The position numbers and the translations under genes were made by a program. Shown piece by piece: positions 1 through 10,055 of a DNA stretch of 64,000 bases. The stretch's first letter is position 1, and each line of letters opens with the position of its first letter. The notes beneath the pieces were generated by a model. The model searched no databases, was not told the origin of the DNA, and saw nothing but the letters and a program-made list of their open reading frames with translations. Location: the NCBI GenBank assembly GCA_950022655.1, contig OX465590.1, positions 42,987,718 to 43,051,717 on the forward strand, in the 5' to 3' direction. This stretch comes from Alentia gelatinosa. Taxonomy: Eukaryota > Annelida > Polychaeta > Phyllodocida > Polynoidae.

Positions 1-416
1 AATCTACTCATGGAGAATTAGAATGAATCCCAAGAAACCAGTTTGACTAATGATTGATATTATTTAAAAATCTCCAGTTGGCGCCACTGTGAATTGTAGG
101 ATATGCCTTTAAGGCTCGGCATCGGTAACCTGCTCCTAGAAGCTGATTTGAACAAGCTGACCATGCTGCACATGCTTCCAGCCAGGTGGGGTTTGACGTT
201 TATTTACGTGAATAATGTCAAACCACATTGAGTTCTGTAGCATGTACAGTGTGATGGGTTGTTCTATATTATGTGCCCGGATTTAATAACATCTTACTGT
301 AAATTGGTAAATACATCATTTAAAAGTGAGTACCACGATCCGCCGATGACTCAAAGTGTTCCGTATAACAATGTACGGAGCACGGTGCCGTACAATATAT
401 AGAGTAAGTTGGTAAC
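1..416. other. Unannotated flank
   Basis: I see no gene, array or bounded element. The right part may be degraded upstream sequence of the LINE remnant that becomes readable at 417. Confidence 0.4.
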
Positions 417-933
417 TGCAAGACAAACCCCGAACCCGCTCCTCTACCAAAAACAACATCATAACACCCAAGCCCAACACGGAGAAGTTTAGGAAATCAC
501 CATTCTACACTGCAGTCCAATACTGGAACAGCCTAGACCGAAACACTCAAACCACCGACTCCAAGAACATATTTAAGAAAAATGTCAAGGATGTGATAAA
601 ACGAACCAGACTAAAAACATTTAAATAAAATGCGATATATGTATACATAAGAACTATAAAATCCCTATGCGTCATATAAAACATAGGTTAGCACAATGAT
701 AACTGTGAAAGTTTGACCACTGAAAACTTATTTATCATACCTCATCAATTTATCCTCGGATACTCATACTTGTAAATATTATGTAAATACTGTAACTACC
801 TAATATAATAAGTGAAATACTACTTCTACGTTGAAGACTTGTACCATATGTTACGCCAATGTCCCAAGATCAACATTGTATGGAAGAGCAGTGCCTGGCA
901 CTGAATGCAATAAAGATATAAAAAAAAAAAAAA
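417..933 (+). mobile_element. 3' end of a non-LTR retrotransposon (LINE), 5'-truncated
   Basis: Frame 417-628 encodes the last ~70 residues of a LINE reverse-transcriptase polyprotein, ending at TAA 626-628. It contains RTRS near the start, then FYTAVQYWNSLDRNTQ and a basic tail FKKNVKDVIKRTRLKTFK. The layout NTRS...P....F...A..WN.LP....FK..LK is the usual C-terminus of Jockey/CR1-type ORF2 proteins. A TAA at 413-415 blocks the frame upstream, so only the tail survives. About 290 bp of 3' UTR follow, then AATAAAG near 909 and an A13 run at 921-933, giving a complete 3' end. The 5' truncation fits incomplete target-primed reverse transcription. Confidence 0.75.
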
Positions 934-997
934 CTGCTAGAAGTAAATATGCTTGGTGTATGGTGTATGATGAATGAGCAGAATGATTTCATTTTAA

Positions 998-1475
998 AGC
1001 CAATGCCTATCTACCGATTTTGGAACATTTATGTACGTTTGTCGGCGACAAACGGGCGGTAATTTGTTTCAGGCAACCCATCCTAACGGAGTCGGTAGAT
1101 GTAGCACAGCTAGGCAAGGCTTCCCACCGATTAGTGAACCACCGCCTTTAGACGTCCTTTTGTCACCGACAAGTTGTGGTTTCAAAGTTCCAAAATCAGT
1201 GGGGATCAGTTTATCAACATGTTGATAAATGTTGTCGGCGACAACGGAACGTTGAAGGCACTGTTCCCAAATCCTAACTCAGTCGGTGGGGTGCATAATC
1301 GTATCTCTGTCGGTAGGTGTAGCCCGACTTCTAGGACTAATACCCTCCACCCCCTCTCCTCGAGGGTCGCGGGTCGAGCGAGGTATTACGTAAATTGCCT
1401 GCGACAAGGTGACTGACTCGTATACGATTTGGGAACTAATCGTTCATACTGAAATCGGTAGATGGACATCCGGCA
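998..1475. mobile_element. Harbinger-like MITE, copy 1
   Basis: Ends are inverted copies of AGCCRATGYCCATCTACCGA (998-1017 and near 1451-1475). Flanks are TAA on the left and TTA on the right. The interior repeats TTGTCGGCGACAA-type palindromes (near 1040 and 1232) and carries about 170 bp missing from the second copy at 56489-56795, which lies in the opposite orientation. The TAA target duplication of that copy suggests PIF/Harbinger. ORFs inside have no recognisable domain. Confidence 0.7.
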
Positions 1476-1585
1476 TTACTCCTGTAAGATAACCGACAAC
1501 CTTGACAACACTCATGGGCATGTATACCTACAGAGACCCGCTGCCGAACAGCCGGAGTTTGTTTTCCTGCGTGAGCTAAAGTCAG

Positions 1586-2464
1586 GTATCATTACTAAAG
1601 GCAGGATGACACCATAACCTTTATATGGTGAAATATCATTACTCATGGGCCATCCATAAAATGCGTACGCAATGAGGGGGGGGGGGGAGGTCAGAAATTT
1701 CGGAAATTTTGCGTATGATCGTTCTTTGTTCTGTTCCGTATAAGGTTGGGAGGGGATGGGGGATTAAAAAATCGAAATCCTACGTACATACTTTATGGAT
1801 GGCCTCTTAGGGCAGAATGACACTGGTCTATTTATGGTGAGCTATCATTACTTAAGACAGAATAACACTATGATCAATATACGGTGAGATATTGTAACTA
1901 AACTAGATACAGCTAAAGGCAGAATGACACTATGATCTATATCGTTACTAAAGGCCAAATTACACTATCATCCATATAGGATGAGATATTGTTACTAAAG
2001 GCGGAATGACACTATGATCTATGTAGTGTGTGAGATATTGTTACTAAACTAGATACGGCTAAAGGCGGAATGACACTATCATCTATGTAGTGTGTGAGAT
2101 ATTGTTACTAAACTATATACGGCTAAAGGCGGAATGACACTATCATCTATGTAGTGTGTGAGATATCGTTACTAAACTAGATACGGCTAAAGGCGGAATG
2201 ACACTATGCTCTATGTAGTGTGTGAGATATTGTTACTAAACTAGATACGGCTAAAGGCGGAATGACACTATGATCTATGTAGTGTGTGAGATATCGTTAC
2301 TAAACTAGATACGGCTAAAGGCGGAATGACACTATGATCTATGTAGTGTGTGAGATATTTTTACTAAACTAGATACGGCTAAAGGCGGAATGACACTATG
2401 ATCTATGTAGTGTATGAGATATTGTTACTAAACTAGATACAGCTAAAGGCGGAATGACACTATG
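1586..2464. repeat. 64-bp tandem array, split by a MITE
   Basis: About ten copies of a 64-bp unit beginning AAGGCGGAATGACACTATGA and ending in GATACGGCTA. The central copies (2000-2460) are nearly identical and the left edge is degenerate. A 157-bp MITE interrupts the array at 1648-1804. Confidence 0.9.
1648..1804. mobile_element. Short MITE with GGCCATCCATAAA ends
   Basis: Left end GGCCATCCATAAAATGCGTA, right end the inverse (TACGTACATACTTTATGGATGGCC, in part). The interior has a G12 run at 1676-1687 and a second G-rich stretch before the right end. I recognise this terminal motif and G-rich flank from MITEs widespread in animals. I do not assign a superfamily. It sits inside the 64-bp array. 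Confidence 0.7.
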
Positions 2465-2999
2465 CCTGTCACATGGCTTCTTCCGAAGCCCGCGCGGTGC
2501 GTTCGGGATGAAGCCCCACGTGCGACGCGCGTGCGCCACCAGCTAATGAGACGCTGTGTGAGCGTCTCGGCGTTGAGCCGCCATAACCGCCTCGTCTCGC
2601 GTTCTCTCGCGTGAAATCTCGGCCGTACTTCATTCCGCCCGCTACTAATCCCGCTCTGCCGCCCGCATATAGCGGAGACTTCCGTAACCTTTAAGGATGA
2701 GCCATGTCGGGCTCGACCTAATCACGCATGCGTAGGGGCACTATGTGCGACTTCAAAGCGAGGCTTACATATTGTAGGACCCGGATGACCTGACGGCCGC
2801 CATGACACTCCCCAGGAGCATGATGCATGCTGGGTATAAAGCACTCACCCTGACACCTCTATGCTCGCCGGTGAATCTCTGACAGTAAAACCCACCTTGA
2901 AGCCATCTTTTGATGAATCAAAGTAGGCAGAGATTTTGCCCTTGATGTGTATGTGCCTTATTCCTAGGTTTCTGTCGTCTTTGGCAAGCGTACCTTGGC
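2465..2999. other. CpG-rich unique stretch
   Basis: The block 2465-2830 is much richer in G+C and CpG than its surroundings, with CGCGCG-type words and a TATAAA-like word at 2837. It could be an old promoter or a GC-rich repeat fragment. I see no ORF with a recognisable domain. Confidence 0.3.
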
Positions 3000-3092
3000 T
3001 CCCATTTCGCTCCTACATGAATACCATTTTCTGTACCTCCTACAAGGGTTATCTTTTAATAATATCTCAGTTTGTCCGCTAGGACATTATTA

Positions 3093-3880
3093 TCCACCGA
3101 TTACAGAGTCTCCATAGAGAATCCATAGAGCACCTGGAATCAACTACCCGGAGATTCTGACATTCAATATTGATAGTCACATCTACTATCAGAAATCACT
3201 GTCATAAAAGGTTTTTTATTACCCACCTGATACGGAGTCTCCATACTAAGCCTATGTAGCTTACAGATCGCTACTGAGGAGGATACGGAGCTCCGTACCC
3301 TCCTAGGAGGATACGGATTTTTTAGATGAAAGTAGTCCCATTGAGATAAAAGTAGTCCCAAACATAACTTCTTAACTACGTTGAAAAGTTTTCTAACGAT
3401 CATATTTTTTGCTTAAATCTAAAAGTAAGTGAGTAATAAATACAACATTACCATGATTTCGATCTGTGTGGCCGTATTCTCCTTGTAGTTGACGCTATGC
3501 AATACTCCTCGCTCTCGCTCGGAGTATTACTACGCGTCAACTACGCGGAGAATACGGCCACTCAGATCGAAATCATGGTAATATTGTGTATGTATTCTAC
3601 AAACACAGAAAAATAGCGAACTATATAAATGGCGTAAGTATACACCGAATCACCACCATGCTGTTGAATTATGACTTGATCTGGAAGTAGTACACAATAT
3701 ACTTGTCATCAATCACGGAGGTAGATAATAGATACAATAACGACTGGGTTTGTGTACAAGTGGCTGTAATCTCCTCGTAGTTGACGACGTAATATCCTCG
3801 CTATCGCTCGGATATTACTACGCGTCAACTCCTCGGAGATTACGGCCACCCGTACACAAAACCAGTCATTATTGTGTATG
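3093..3880. mobile_element. Hairpin element, family A2, inserted in J and itself interrupted
   Basis: The body is bracketed by TTATTATCCACC...GATT (3090) and its inverse ending GGAGGTAGATAATA (about 3717-3730). A hairpin follows at about 3730-3875, with arms containing GGGTTTTGTGTAC-type sequence and the apex TCCTCGCTATCGCTCGGA at 3795-3812. The body is split by the separate element at 3215-3596. TATTA duplications flank the whole unit. Confidence 0.65.
3215..3596. mobile_element. Hairpin element, family A copy 1
   Basis: Body 3215-3440 begins TTTATTACCCACCT and ends in the inverse (GTGAGTAATAAA). The hairpin at 3437-3597 has ~65-bp arms (GATTTCGATCTGTGTGGCCG and inverse) around the apex CTCCTCGCTCTCGCTCGGAG. 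A second copy, hairpin first, lies at about 30610-31000. Confidence 0.75.
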
Positions 3881-4003
3881 TATTAGCTGTCCATAAGGTC
3901 GTCCAAATGTGTTGAATAAAGTTGACCTATATCGTTCCTGGCTCTTCTTGGCGTACAGAAAAGAGTCTTCATGTACAAGCCTAGATTATTCAACCGGCCC
4001 CTG

Positions 4004-4467
4004 AAGCCTGGAAACCCGCCTGCCTTACTCCAGAACTCAACAACATGCCTTTAGATGCCTCCATTACCTTATTACGAGCGTCACTACTTCTTAACACCCA
4101 GCAATATTAAGAACTAACTCCGGGAAATTCTGCGAAATTGCAATTAGCTTCTAAAAATGGGTTCCGATCCAATTCATCGCTAATAATGTCCTGTTCTAAC
4201 ACCAGGGGGAAACAGCTTTTACATCCTTACCAAAGTCCAACACGAGAATCTCGCTAAAAACGAGATATCCCTCCCAGATGGGCGCTCCCCACTAGAGGGC
4301 GCCACCGTGAAGGCTGCGTCCCTCAGGAGATCACGTGACACGGCCTTGAAGTGGAGATGGTGTCGAGTGAGAGCACTGCACTCTCCCAGCAGATCTTTCG
4401 TGGCGCTTGCGCTTACTAATCTCTGCCTAAATCCAGTCACGTCAGAGCGGAACGGGAAGCGGGACTA
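4004..4467. other. No clear feature
   Basis: Mixed-composition sequence with short ORFs on both strands that have no recognisable motif. I see no repeat boundary. Confidence 0.3.
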
Positions 4468-4720
4468 CTTTTTTGTTTTTCTTTTAAGCAATTTTTATTA
4501 AGGGGATAATGTGTGTTCACAATCACCAAATTTGTCTATACAGCCCATCTTCCACTCAGGCCTTAGCCCCCTACTCCTCATTTTAATGGCGGGTGTTAAG
4601 CCGAATGGGCAGAGGGTAACATTTTTGTGTAAGTCTTTGTTATGACTTGACCTGGGTTTGAACCCATGATCTGCCATACTCGAGGCGAACACCCCTACTA
4701 CATAGCCACCGAGCTTGGTG
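4468..4720 (-). mobile_element. tRNA-derived SINE, copy 1
   Basis: Read on the minus strand, the head is CACCAAGCTCGGTGGCTATG, covering an A-box-like TGGCTATGTAGT. A perfect B box GGTTCAAACCC follows, then a body with ACACAAAAATG and CATTCGGCTTAACACC shared by all four copies. It ends in an A-rich tail, seen here as the T-rich tract at 4468-4490. A and B boxes at tRNA spacing plus the A-rich 3' end define a pol III SINE. Confidence 0.85.
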
Positions 4721-5079
4721 TCTGTAAACAAACTGCAGGTTTAAAAGAAGTTGTAACTCCAGTGAAGATGTCTAAATTCGGCTGATGTTTACGCTTGAAC
4801 ACATGTCCAGAAAGAGCTTATAGATTTTTTTTCATTCAGTTGTTAACCAGGATAGTAGGCATCCAAAAATGAAGCCAATGTATCCTCAAAAGACCACATG
4901 TTGCCTTTGTTTACAAACGCTGTCACATATGGTGTCCACCATCAAAAAAACATAGTCCTAGATATCAAGCAGGATTTCAACATAACAAATAACATGATAT
5001 CTTAAAACTGGCGTATGGGCCATATTTTGTCCCAAAAAGGTAGGTCGGGGCAGAGATGTACGCGGCCATAGGAAGTAGT
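4721..5079. other. No clear feature
   Basis: AT-rich sequence without a recognisable element or gene. Confidence 0.3.
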
Positions 5080-5459
5080 TATATAGAACTGCATCGAGAA
5101 TCGTATAAATAGACAATCCTCCACGAGTTTTTGTTGGCTTCAATCGTCATCGAAGTGAAGCCGAGTGACGATTATGGCACAGCCAAACGAGTGGAGTATT
5201 GTCTACTTTTACCATTCCAGTGCAGTTCTGGGAGCTGTTTCAAAACTCGAGTGAAGTCTATGGTTTTGAAACAGCTCCCTGGATTTATCTTACCCCTTTC
5301 TATGACATTAAATATCATCACAACTTCAGAAAAATCAGAATATACTTAGCAATTTCCCTACGCCACCGCCGTGGCGTAGTATTGTCACTTTACGGGATCG
5401 TTGAGTATATTTTTCTTATGTTATTCCTATGGCTAAACTTGTACCAGGGGTGAGATAAA
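5080..5459. mobile_element. Hairpin element, family B copy 1
   Basis: Hairpin 5080-5229 (arms with GTATAAATAGACAATACTCC and inverse) has apex CGA-AGTGAAGCCGAGTGAC near 5149. The body at 5280-5459 is bracketed by ATTTATCTTACCCCT and AGGGGTGAGATAAA, with an internal GCCACCGCCGTGGCG palindrome. Compared with copy 2 (14679-14999), this copy carries an extra 50-bp perfect hairpin at 5230-5279 between hairpin and body. Confidence 0.75.
5230..5279. repeat. 50-bp perfect hairpin insert
   Basis: 17-bp perfect arms GGGAGCTGTTTCAAAAC / GTTTTGAAACAGCTCCC around a 16-nt loop containing CGAGTGAAGTC. It is absent from the second family B copy. Confidence 0.8.
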
Positions 5460-5869
5460 GGGCAGTATCTCTGCTATGAGAGTGAGAGGATGCTAGGAGA
5501 GTGAGAGGACTGAAGACGAACCCGCAGAGAGCGCGCTGCTCTAGCGACACACTGCAGCGTGAGGTCTAGTCTACAGTGTGGTCTGTTAGTATCATCTGGG
5601 AATATCACAGGGGCCTTCCTACATCACCATCACCCCACATGGAGAATCTTCAGCAAAAACTCATTTATTTGTTTATATACATATGTTCTTATGGCATAAT
5701 TGACTAATGGCATAGGTGAGATTGCGAAGAGAATCGCGACTATTAAATGATAATATGGTGTGATTTCTATGAGTTCCATCCAGTGGGGGAAATGTGTCAA
5801 AATATAATTTGTGACTTCATTGTAGTAATGTGATTGGTGAGAGATGACATACAAAGACAGAACATGGAC
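5460..5869. other. No clear feature
   Basis: Unique-looking sequence. A 74-codon minus-strand ORF at 5630-5854 is hydrophobic but matches no family I recognise. Confidence 0.3.
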
Positions 5870-6105
5870 GAAATAACGATGGATAGAGAGGTATAAAGAG
5901 ATATAGAAATAGCGACACAGAGAGATAGGGATAGATAGACAGAGATCGATAGAATCAGTTGGAAAAGATAGAAAAAGAGATATCGAGATAGAAACAGAGA
6001 GAGACTGATATAGACAGATAGAGACAGAGAGCCAGAGATTGATGGAGACAGATTGAGAGAGAGGGACAGAGAGTGATAGTGACAGAGCCAGAGAGATTAA
6101 AGCTT
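5870..6105. repeat. Degenerate GATA/GACA-rich simple repeat
   Basis: Purine-rich imperfect repeats of GATAGA, GACAGA and GAGAGA. Confidence 0.85.
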
Positions 6106-6299
6106 ACATAACGTCACACAGGTCCAGCCTTGTCTTATTGAAGCACAGAGTCTGTGGTGGAGATTAATCGTTCACTCTCCACCTGAAGGCCGTGACTCAG
6201 TGCGCGTGCGTGAAGACGACTCGAGAATTTGACCATTGTCTCTGAGATCCACCCTCATTAATTTAGAATGGAGCGCAGTGCCTGCATGTCGGGGCGTTT

Positions 6300-6557
6300 A
6301 GAAGAACGACTGTAGTTACCACGAGGTAAAGTGGAGTTCACACGGTGGGATTCCTGTACCTAACAGGGTTCAAAATCTCATAAGATTCTGTAACTTTTTA
6401 GGGCTAAATGTCGCCAATAATTGCAGGGGAAAAACATGTCTCAGGGAAATGGAACCCTACGATTTAGACGAGGAAATTATGTTTCATGAGATATTGAACG
6501 ATGTGAAGTACATGAATCCCACCTTGTGTGTTCCATTCCATGCCTAACGAGAACCTA
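6300..6557. repeat. Dispersed repeat with GTGGGATTC units
   Basis: Segments such as GTTCACACGGTGGGATTC, TACCTAACAGGG and TCATAAGATTCTGTA recur in the direct repeats at 25255-25560, so this is a diverged member of the same repeat. Confidence 0.55.
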
Positions 6558-7175
6558 CACTGCACGAAACTTACCGCTTTACATATGTATGCGAAACGCG
6601 TCTAACAGTAGGATTTTGCGTCTAGAAGTTCGACCTATTAGACGTCTCGTAGACGCCTTATCTAGTGGCGTATATACATGTCCATAGTGCGGTCTCATAT
6701 ACGTCATATATACGCCTGATTCCGTTGTATATACACCAACATCCAATAGTTCCGATCTTTGCAACTTGGGGACACTACTGGTAGCATATTTCATTTGCCA
6801 TTAACCATCCAAGTCTGTGTTATATGAAAATTGCAATTTTATATTACCAATTTATTGGTGGTGGGTGGCGAATCAGTGTTGGTGTATCCTCTACCAACAC
6901 CCACAGGCCCGGGCGGGCCGCGGGTCGCAATTTTTTTTGTATCATATATACGCCTGGCGTATATATATATTGCGCAGGGTACATTTTATCTTAAATACGC
7001 CAGGCGTGAAAGACAGCCAAGTCGCGCGCGTCTACATATGAAAACTGTCTCGTAGACGCCCGAAACATAGACGCGTATAAGAGGTGTATACAAGTATAAA
7101 CAAGCCACGATACAGCCGATACGTGCGTTATCGCAATGGCGTATATATATGTAAAATAGTGGTTTTCGTCCAGTG
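6558..7175. mobile_element. CACTA-like non-autonomous element, copy 1
   Basis: Starts CACTGCACGAAAC and ends in the inverse GGTTTTCGTCCAGTG. Flanks are CTA at 6555-6557 and CTA at 7176-7178, an exact 3-bp duplication. CACTR ends with 3-bp duplications are typical of CACTA/EnSpm (CMC). The interior is full of palindromes (TAGACG/CGTCTA, ATACGCC/GGCGTAT) and encodes no transposase. Confidence 0.8.
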
Positions 7176-7699
7176 CTAGCCACTGTAGGAAGTCAGCTAA
7201 CAGGATCACATGGATTACATTTCACGCCCCTTGTCGCATGTCAACCCAGGGAAGAAATTTCTAACCTCAGTAGGGAAACGAGGTGATAAAACGTAAGTTA
7301 CTTCATTCCCAGCAGGGGGTATGTGATCATAAAGTGTTCGGCAAGGAACGTGAGTAAAACCAAGGTGATTGTCACAATAAACTGATCCTACGTTGGAGAA
7401 ATTAAACCATTTACAGTAATCCTTACCGAGGAGAACGTGGTTTGTTATTCCTGAAATTCATTAATGTGATATCTGCCATGTGACTGGTGCAGGTCACAAT
7501 CAGCTGTTTGGTGGTTATGGACTGTTATTGATTGACTAATCAGAGAACGACCGGCCTCTTACGACAAGTGACATTATTCTGGGCACTCGGGTTTATGACC
7601 TGAAGCTAGTGTTGAGTGAGAGAACTATAACTGTATAAACATAGTGAATGTAAAATGATATAAAGTATAGATACAAGATTTGTATATCATATAGATAGA
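7176..7699. other. No clear feature
   Basis: I see nothing beyond a TAGA run at the right edge. Confidence 0.3.
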
Positions 7700-8640
7700 T
7701 AGATCGCTCTCATAGCTTTCCCCTCGCGCTCTTCTCTCTTCGCTCTCTCCTCTCTCTCGTTCTTCCTCATCCCGTCCTCTCTCTCTCCTCTCTCTACCTC
7801 TTCCCCCTCCCTTCCTCTTTCTCTTCACTCTCAATCTCCCCCTTCCGTCTCCCCCCTCTCCCTCTTCTGTCTTCCATTGCTTCTCTCTCCTGTCGTTCCT
7901 CTTTCCCCTCTCTCGCATCTTACTTTCCTCGCTCCCTCTCCTACTCTCCCCTCTCTCCCCTCTCTTCCCTCCCTCCCCTCTCTCCCGTCGTACTCTCCTC
8001 ACTCCCTCCTACTCTCCCCTCTCTTCCCTCTCGCCCGCCTTACTCTCCTCTCTCCCTCCCCTCTCTCCCGTCTTACTCTCCTCTCTCCCCCTACTCTCCC
8101 CTCTCTCCCTCTCCTACTCTCCCCTCTCTCCCCTCTCTCCCGTCTTACTCTCCTCTCTCCCTCCTACTCTCCCATCTCCCCTCCCTCCTCTCTACCCTCT
8201 CTCTCCTCTCTCCCGTCTTACTCTCCTCTCTCCCTCCTACTCTCCCCTCTCTCCTCCCTCCTCTCTCCCCTCTCTCCCCTCTCTCCCGTCTTACTCTCCT
8301 CTCTCCCTCCTACTCTCCCCCTCTCCTCCCTCCTCTCTCCCCTCTCTCCCCTCTCTCCCCTCTCTCCCGTCTTACTCTCCTCTCTCCCTCCTACTCTCCC
8401 CTCTCTTCTCCCTCCTCTCTCCCTCTCTTCCCTCTCTCCCGTCTTACTCTCCTCACTCCCTCCTACTCTCCCCTCTCTTCCCTCTCCCTCCCGCCATTCC
8501 TCTCTCTCCCCTCTTCCCCCCTCTCCTCTCTCTCTCTCTCCCTCTTCCCCTTTGCTTCTCTCCCCTCTCTCCCCCTTCCTCCTCCCTTCCTTCTCTCCTT
8601 ACTCTCAATCTCTCCCTCCTTCTCTCCCCTCTCTCCTAGC
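7700..8640. repeat. 0.9-kb polypyrimidine minisatellite
   Basis: Almost pure C/T on the plus strand, with repeats of CTCTCTCCC, GTCTTACTCTCCTCTCTCCC and TCCTACTCTCCC. The long Ser/Leu/Pro ORF (plus) and Arg/Glu/Gly ORF (minus) are composition artefacts. Such mirror-symmetric purine-pyrimidine tracts can form triplex (H-) DNA. Confidence 0.95.
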
Positions 8641-8949
8641 TGAGACTGGAGTTATCTTGCCCTGTTGCTTTCCGTCGACTTGATGTATGGTGACGTTTGA
8701 TTAGATCGTTATTGAGTTAGCGGCGTCATTCTTGTTTAATGACCATCGATCGACATGAAAACAAAGCCTGTGTAAACGGAGATCAGTTGTCGTTTCCATT
8801 AGTGTTGCTAGGTTTTCCCCGGGGTCTGGCGATTTTACCAGATGATCAGCATACATTGTAATGCCAACTGCTGTGCGTTCTACTCCGCCGAAGGAGAAAG
8901 GGGGGCTGTTTCATATTGAAAAGGTTACAACTAGTCATAGTGCAGTATT

Positions 8950-9278
8950 ATGAGAAAACGTGGTTACTGAGCCCGTACGGATGGCCGTTCGAGGTCATTT
9001 GAGGATGAAAATACGGCCCGACACCGGAAGTGGGAGGGCCGTATTTTTTCATCAAATGACCGAGAATGGACACTGTACAGGCTCAGTCACTACGTTTTCT
9101 TATTACTATACACCTCCCAATCATTTAAAACTCCCTTTTATCAACTTTACAAAGACCACAAAGACTACTGCAATTCACTACGGCCCGCTGTCACAGCGGG
9201 CACGAACATTATTTATACTGCACCCCTAGCAGCGGGCAGTATTTCATACATGTTCGGCCATAGGTGTATAGTATTATT
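8950..9278. mobile_element. Hairpin element, family C copy 1
   Basis: Hairpin 8950-9105 has arms with ACTGAGCCCGTACGG, TCATTTGA and AATACGGCCC and their inverses. Body 9101-9278 is bracketed by TATTACTATACACCT and AGGTGTATAGTATTA, with an internal CCCGCTGTCACAGCGGG palindrome. The other full copy, at 19613-19924, is inverted. Confidence 0.75.
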
Positions 9279-9402
9279 GAAATACACTGTCAGTCTGCCA
9301 TGCTTGTTTGTACGCCTACTCGGTATGCAGTTAAAGGCAGAGGATTAGGAGAATCTGGAGCATCGGGAAGATAGGAAGTTATCATACTTATTATCATACG
9401 AT

Positions 9403-9680
9403 ATTTTCTCACCCATGGTATTTTTTTCTCCATAAACTTAACATTGGGAACTCGTAATTGACGCCCATTAGATATTTATGAAGAATGTCCAATGGGGGAT
9501 TATGTTACAAATGATAGCCCATTAATCAATGTTAAGGGTGAGTTAAATTCAGACCCATTCAATCTCGTTTGAGTCACGTAGTAATTCACGCGGCTTCGCC
9601 TTGTAAATTACTCCGTAATTCAAACTCGTTGGGATACTAGCTCAGACCCTAAACTCTCATAGGTTTCCTCTATATAACTC
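9403..9680. mobile_element. Hairpin element, family D copy 1
   Basis: Body 9403-9545 runs from TTTTCTCACCC to GGGTGAGTTAAAT and has AACATTGGGAACTCGTA. The hairpin at about 9550-9665 (arms CTCGTTTGAGT... and GGGTC...GACCC) has an apex with TTCACGCGGCTTCGCC at 9585. It faces copy D2 (10056-10632) across an AT-rich array. Confidence 0.75.
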
Positions 9681-10055
9681 CACTATAGATAAAAAACCTT
9701 TAAAAAATGTAAATAATACAACAGGAGTCTTGTTGCAGTATAACTGAGGTATATTATTGATTATACAACATTAGTTTTAGTGCAATATTACTTAGATATA
9801 TTATAAATAATACAACATTAGTCTCAATGTAATATTACTGAAATGTAATGTAATTCATTGAGTCTAAGTGCAATATTGCTGAGGTATATCATAAATAATA
9901 CATGAGGTTTAGTGCAATATTACTGAGATATATTATATATTATACATGATTGAAATATTACTGAGGTTTATAGGAATTAACAAAATGAGTCTTAGGGCAA
10001 CATTACTACGTTATATTATGAATAATAGAACATGAGTCTTAGTGCAATATTACTA

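Larger units (their letters stand above)
3000..4003. mobile_element. Family J element, split by nested insertions
   Basis: Family J has inverted ends of the type CAGGGGCCTGTTTAATAATC / GATTATTCAACCGGCCCCTG. Here the left part (about 3000-3092) and right part (3881-4003) flank a foreign block. Intact copies (32417-32652, 33269-33872) read straight through the corresponding GACAGTATTAGCCGTCC. The break is flanked by TATTA on both sides (3088-3092 and 3881-3885), a 5-bp target duplication. The extreme left end is degraded. Confidence 0.7.

Noticed and set aside
3437..3597. Hairpin as a microRNA precursor
   Set aside because: The stem is far longer and more perfect than usual precursors and belongs to a repeated element family with inverted body ends.
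4648..4720. Possible functional tRNA gene on the minus strand
   Set aside because: A and B boxes are present but acceptor and anticodon stems do not pair, and the shared body and A-rich tail mark it as a SINE head.
7877..8683. 268-codon Ser/Leu/Pro-rich ORF and its 125-codon Arg/Glu-rich opposite-strand partner
   Set aside because: Both follow directly from the C/T-only composition of the tract.
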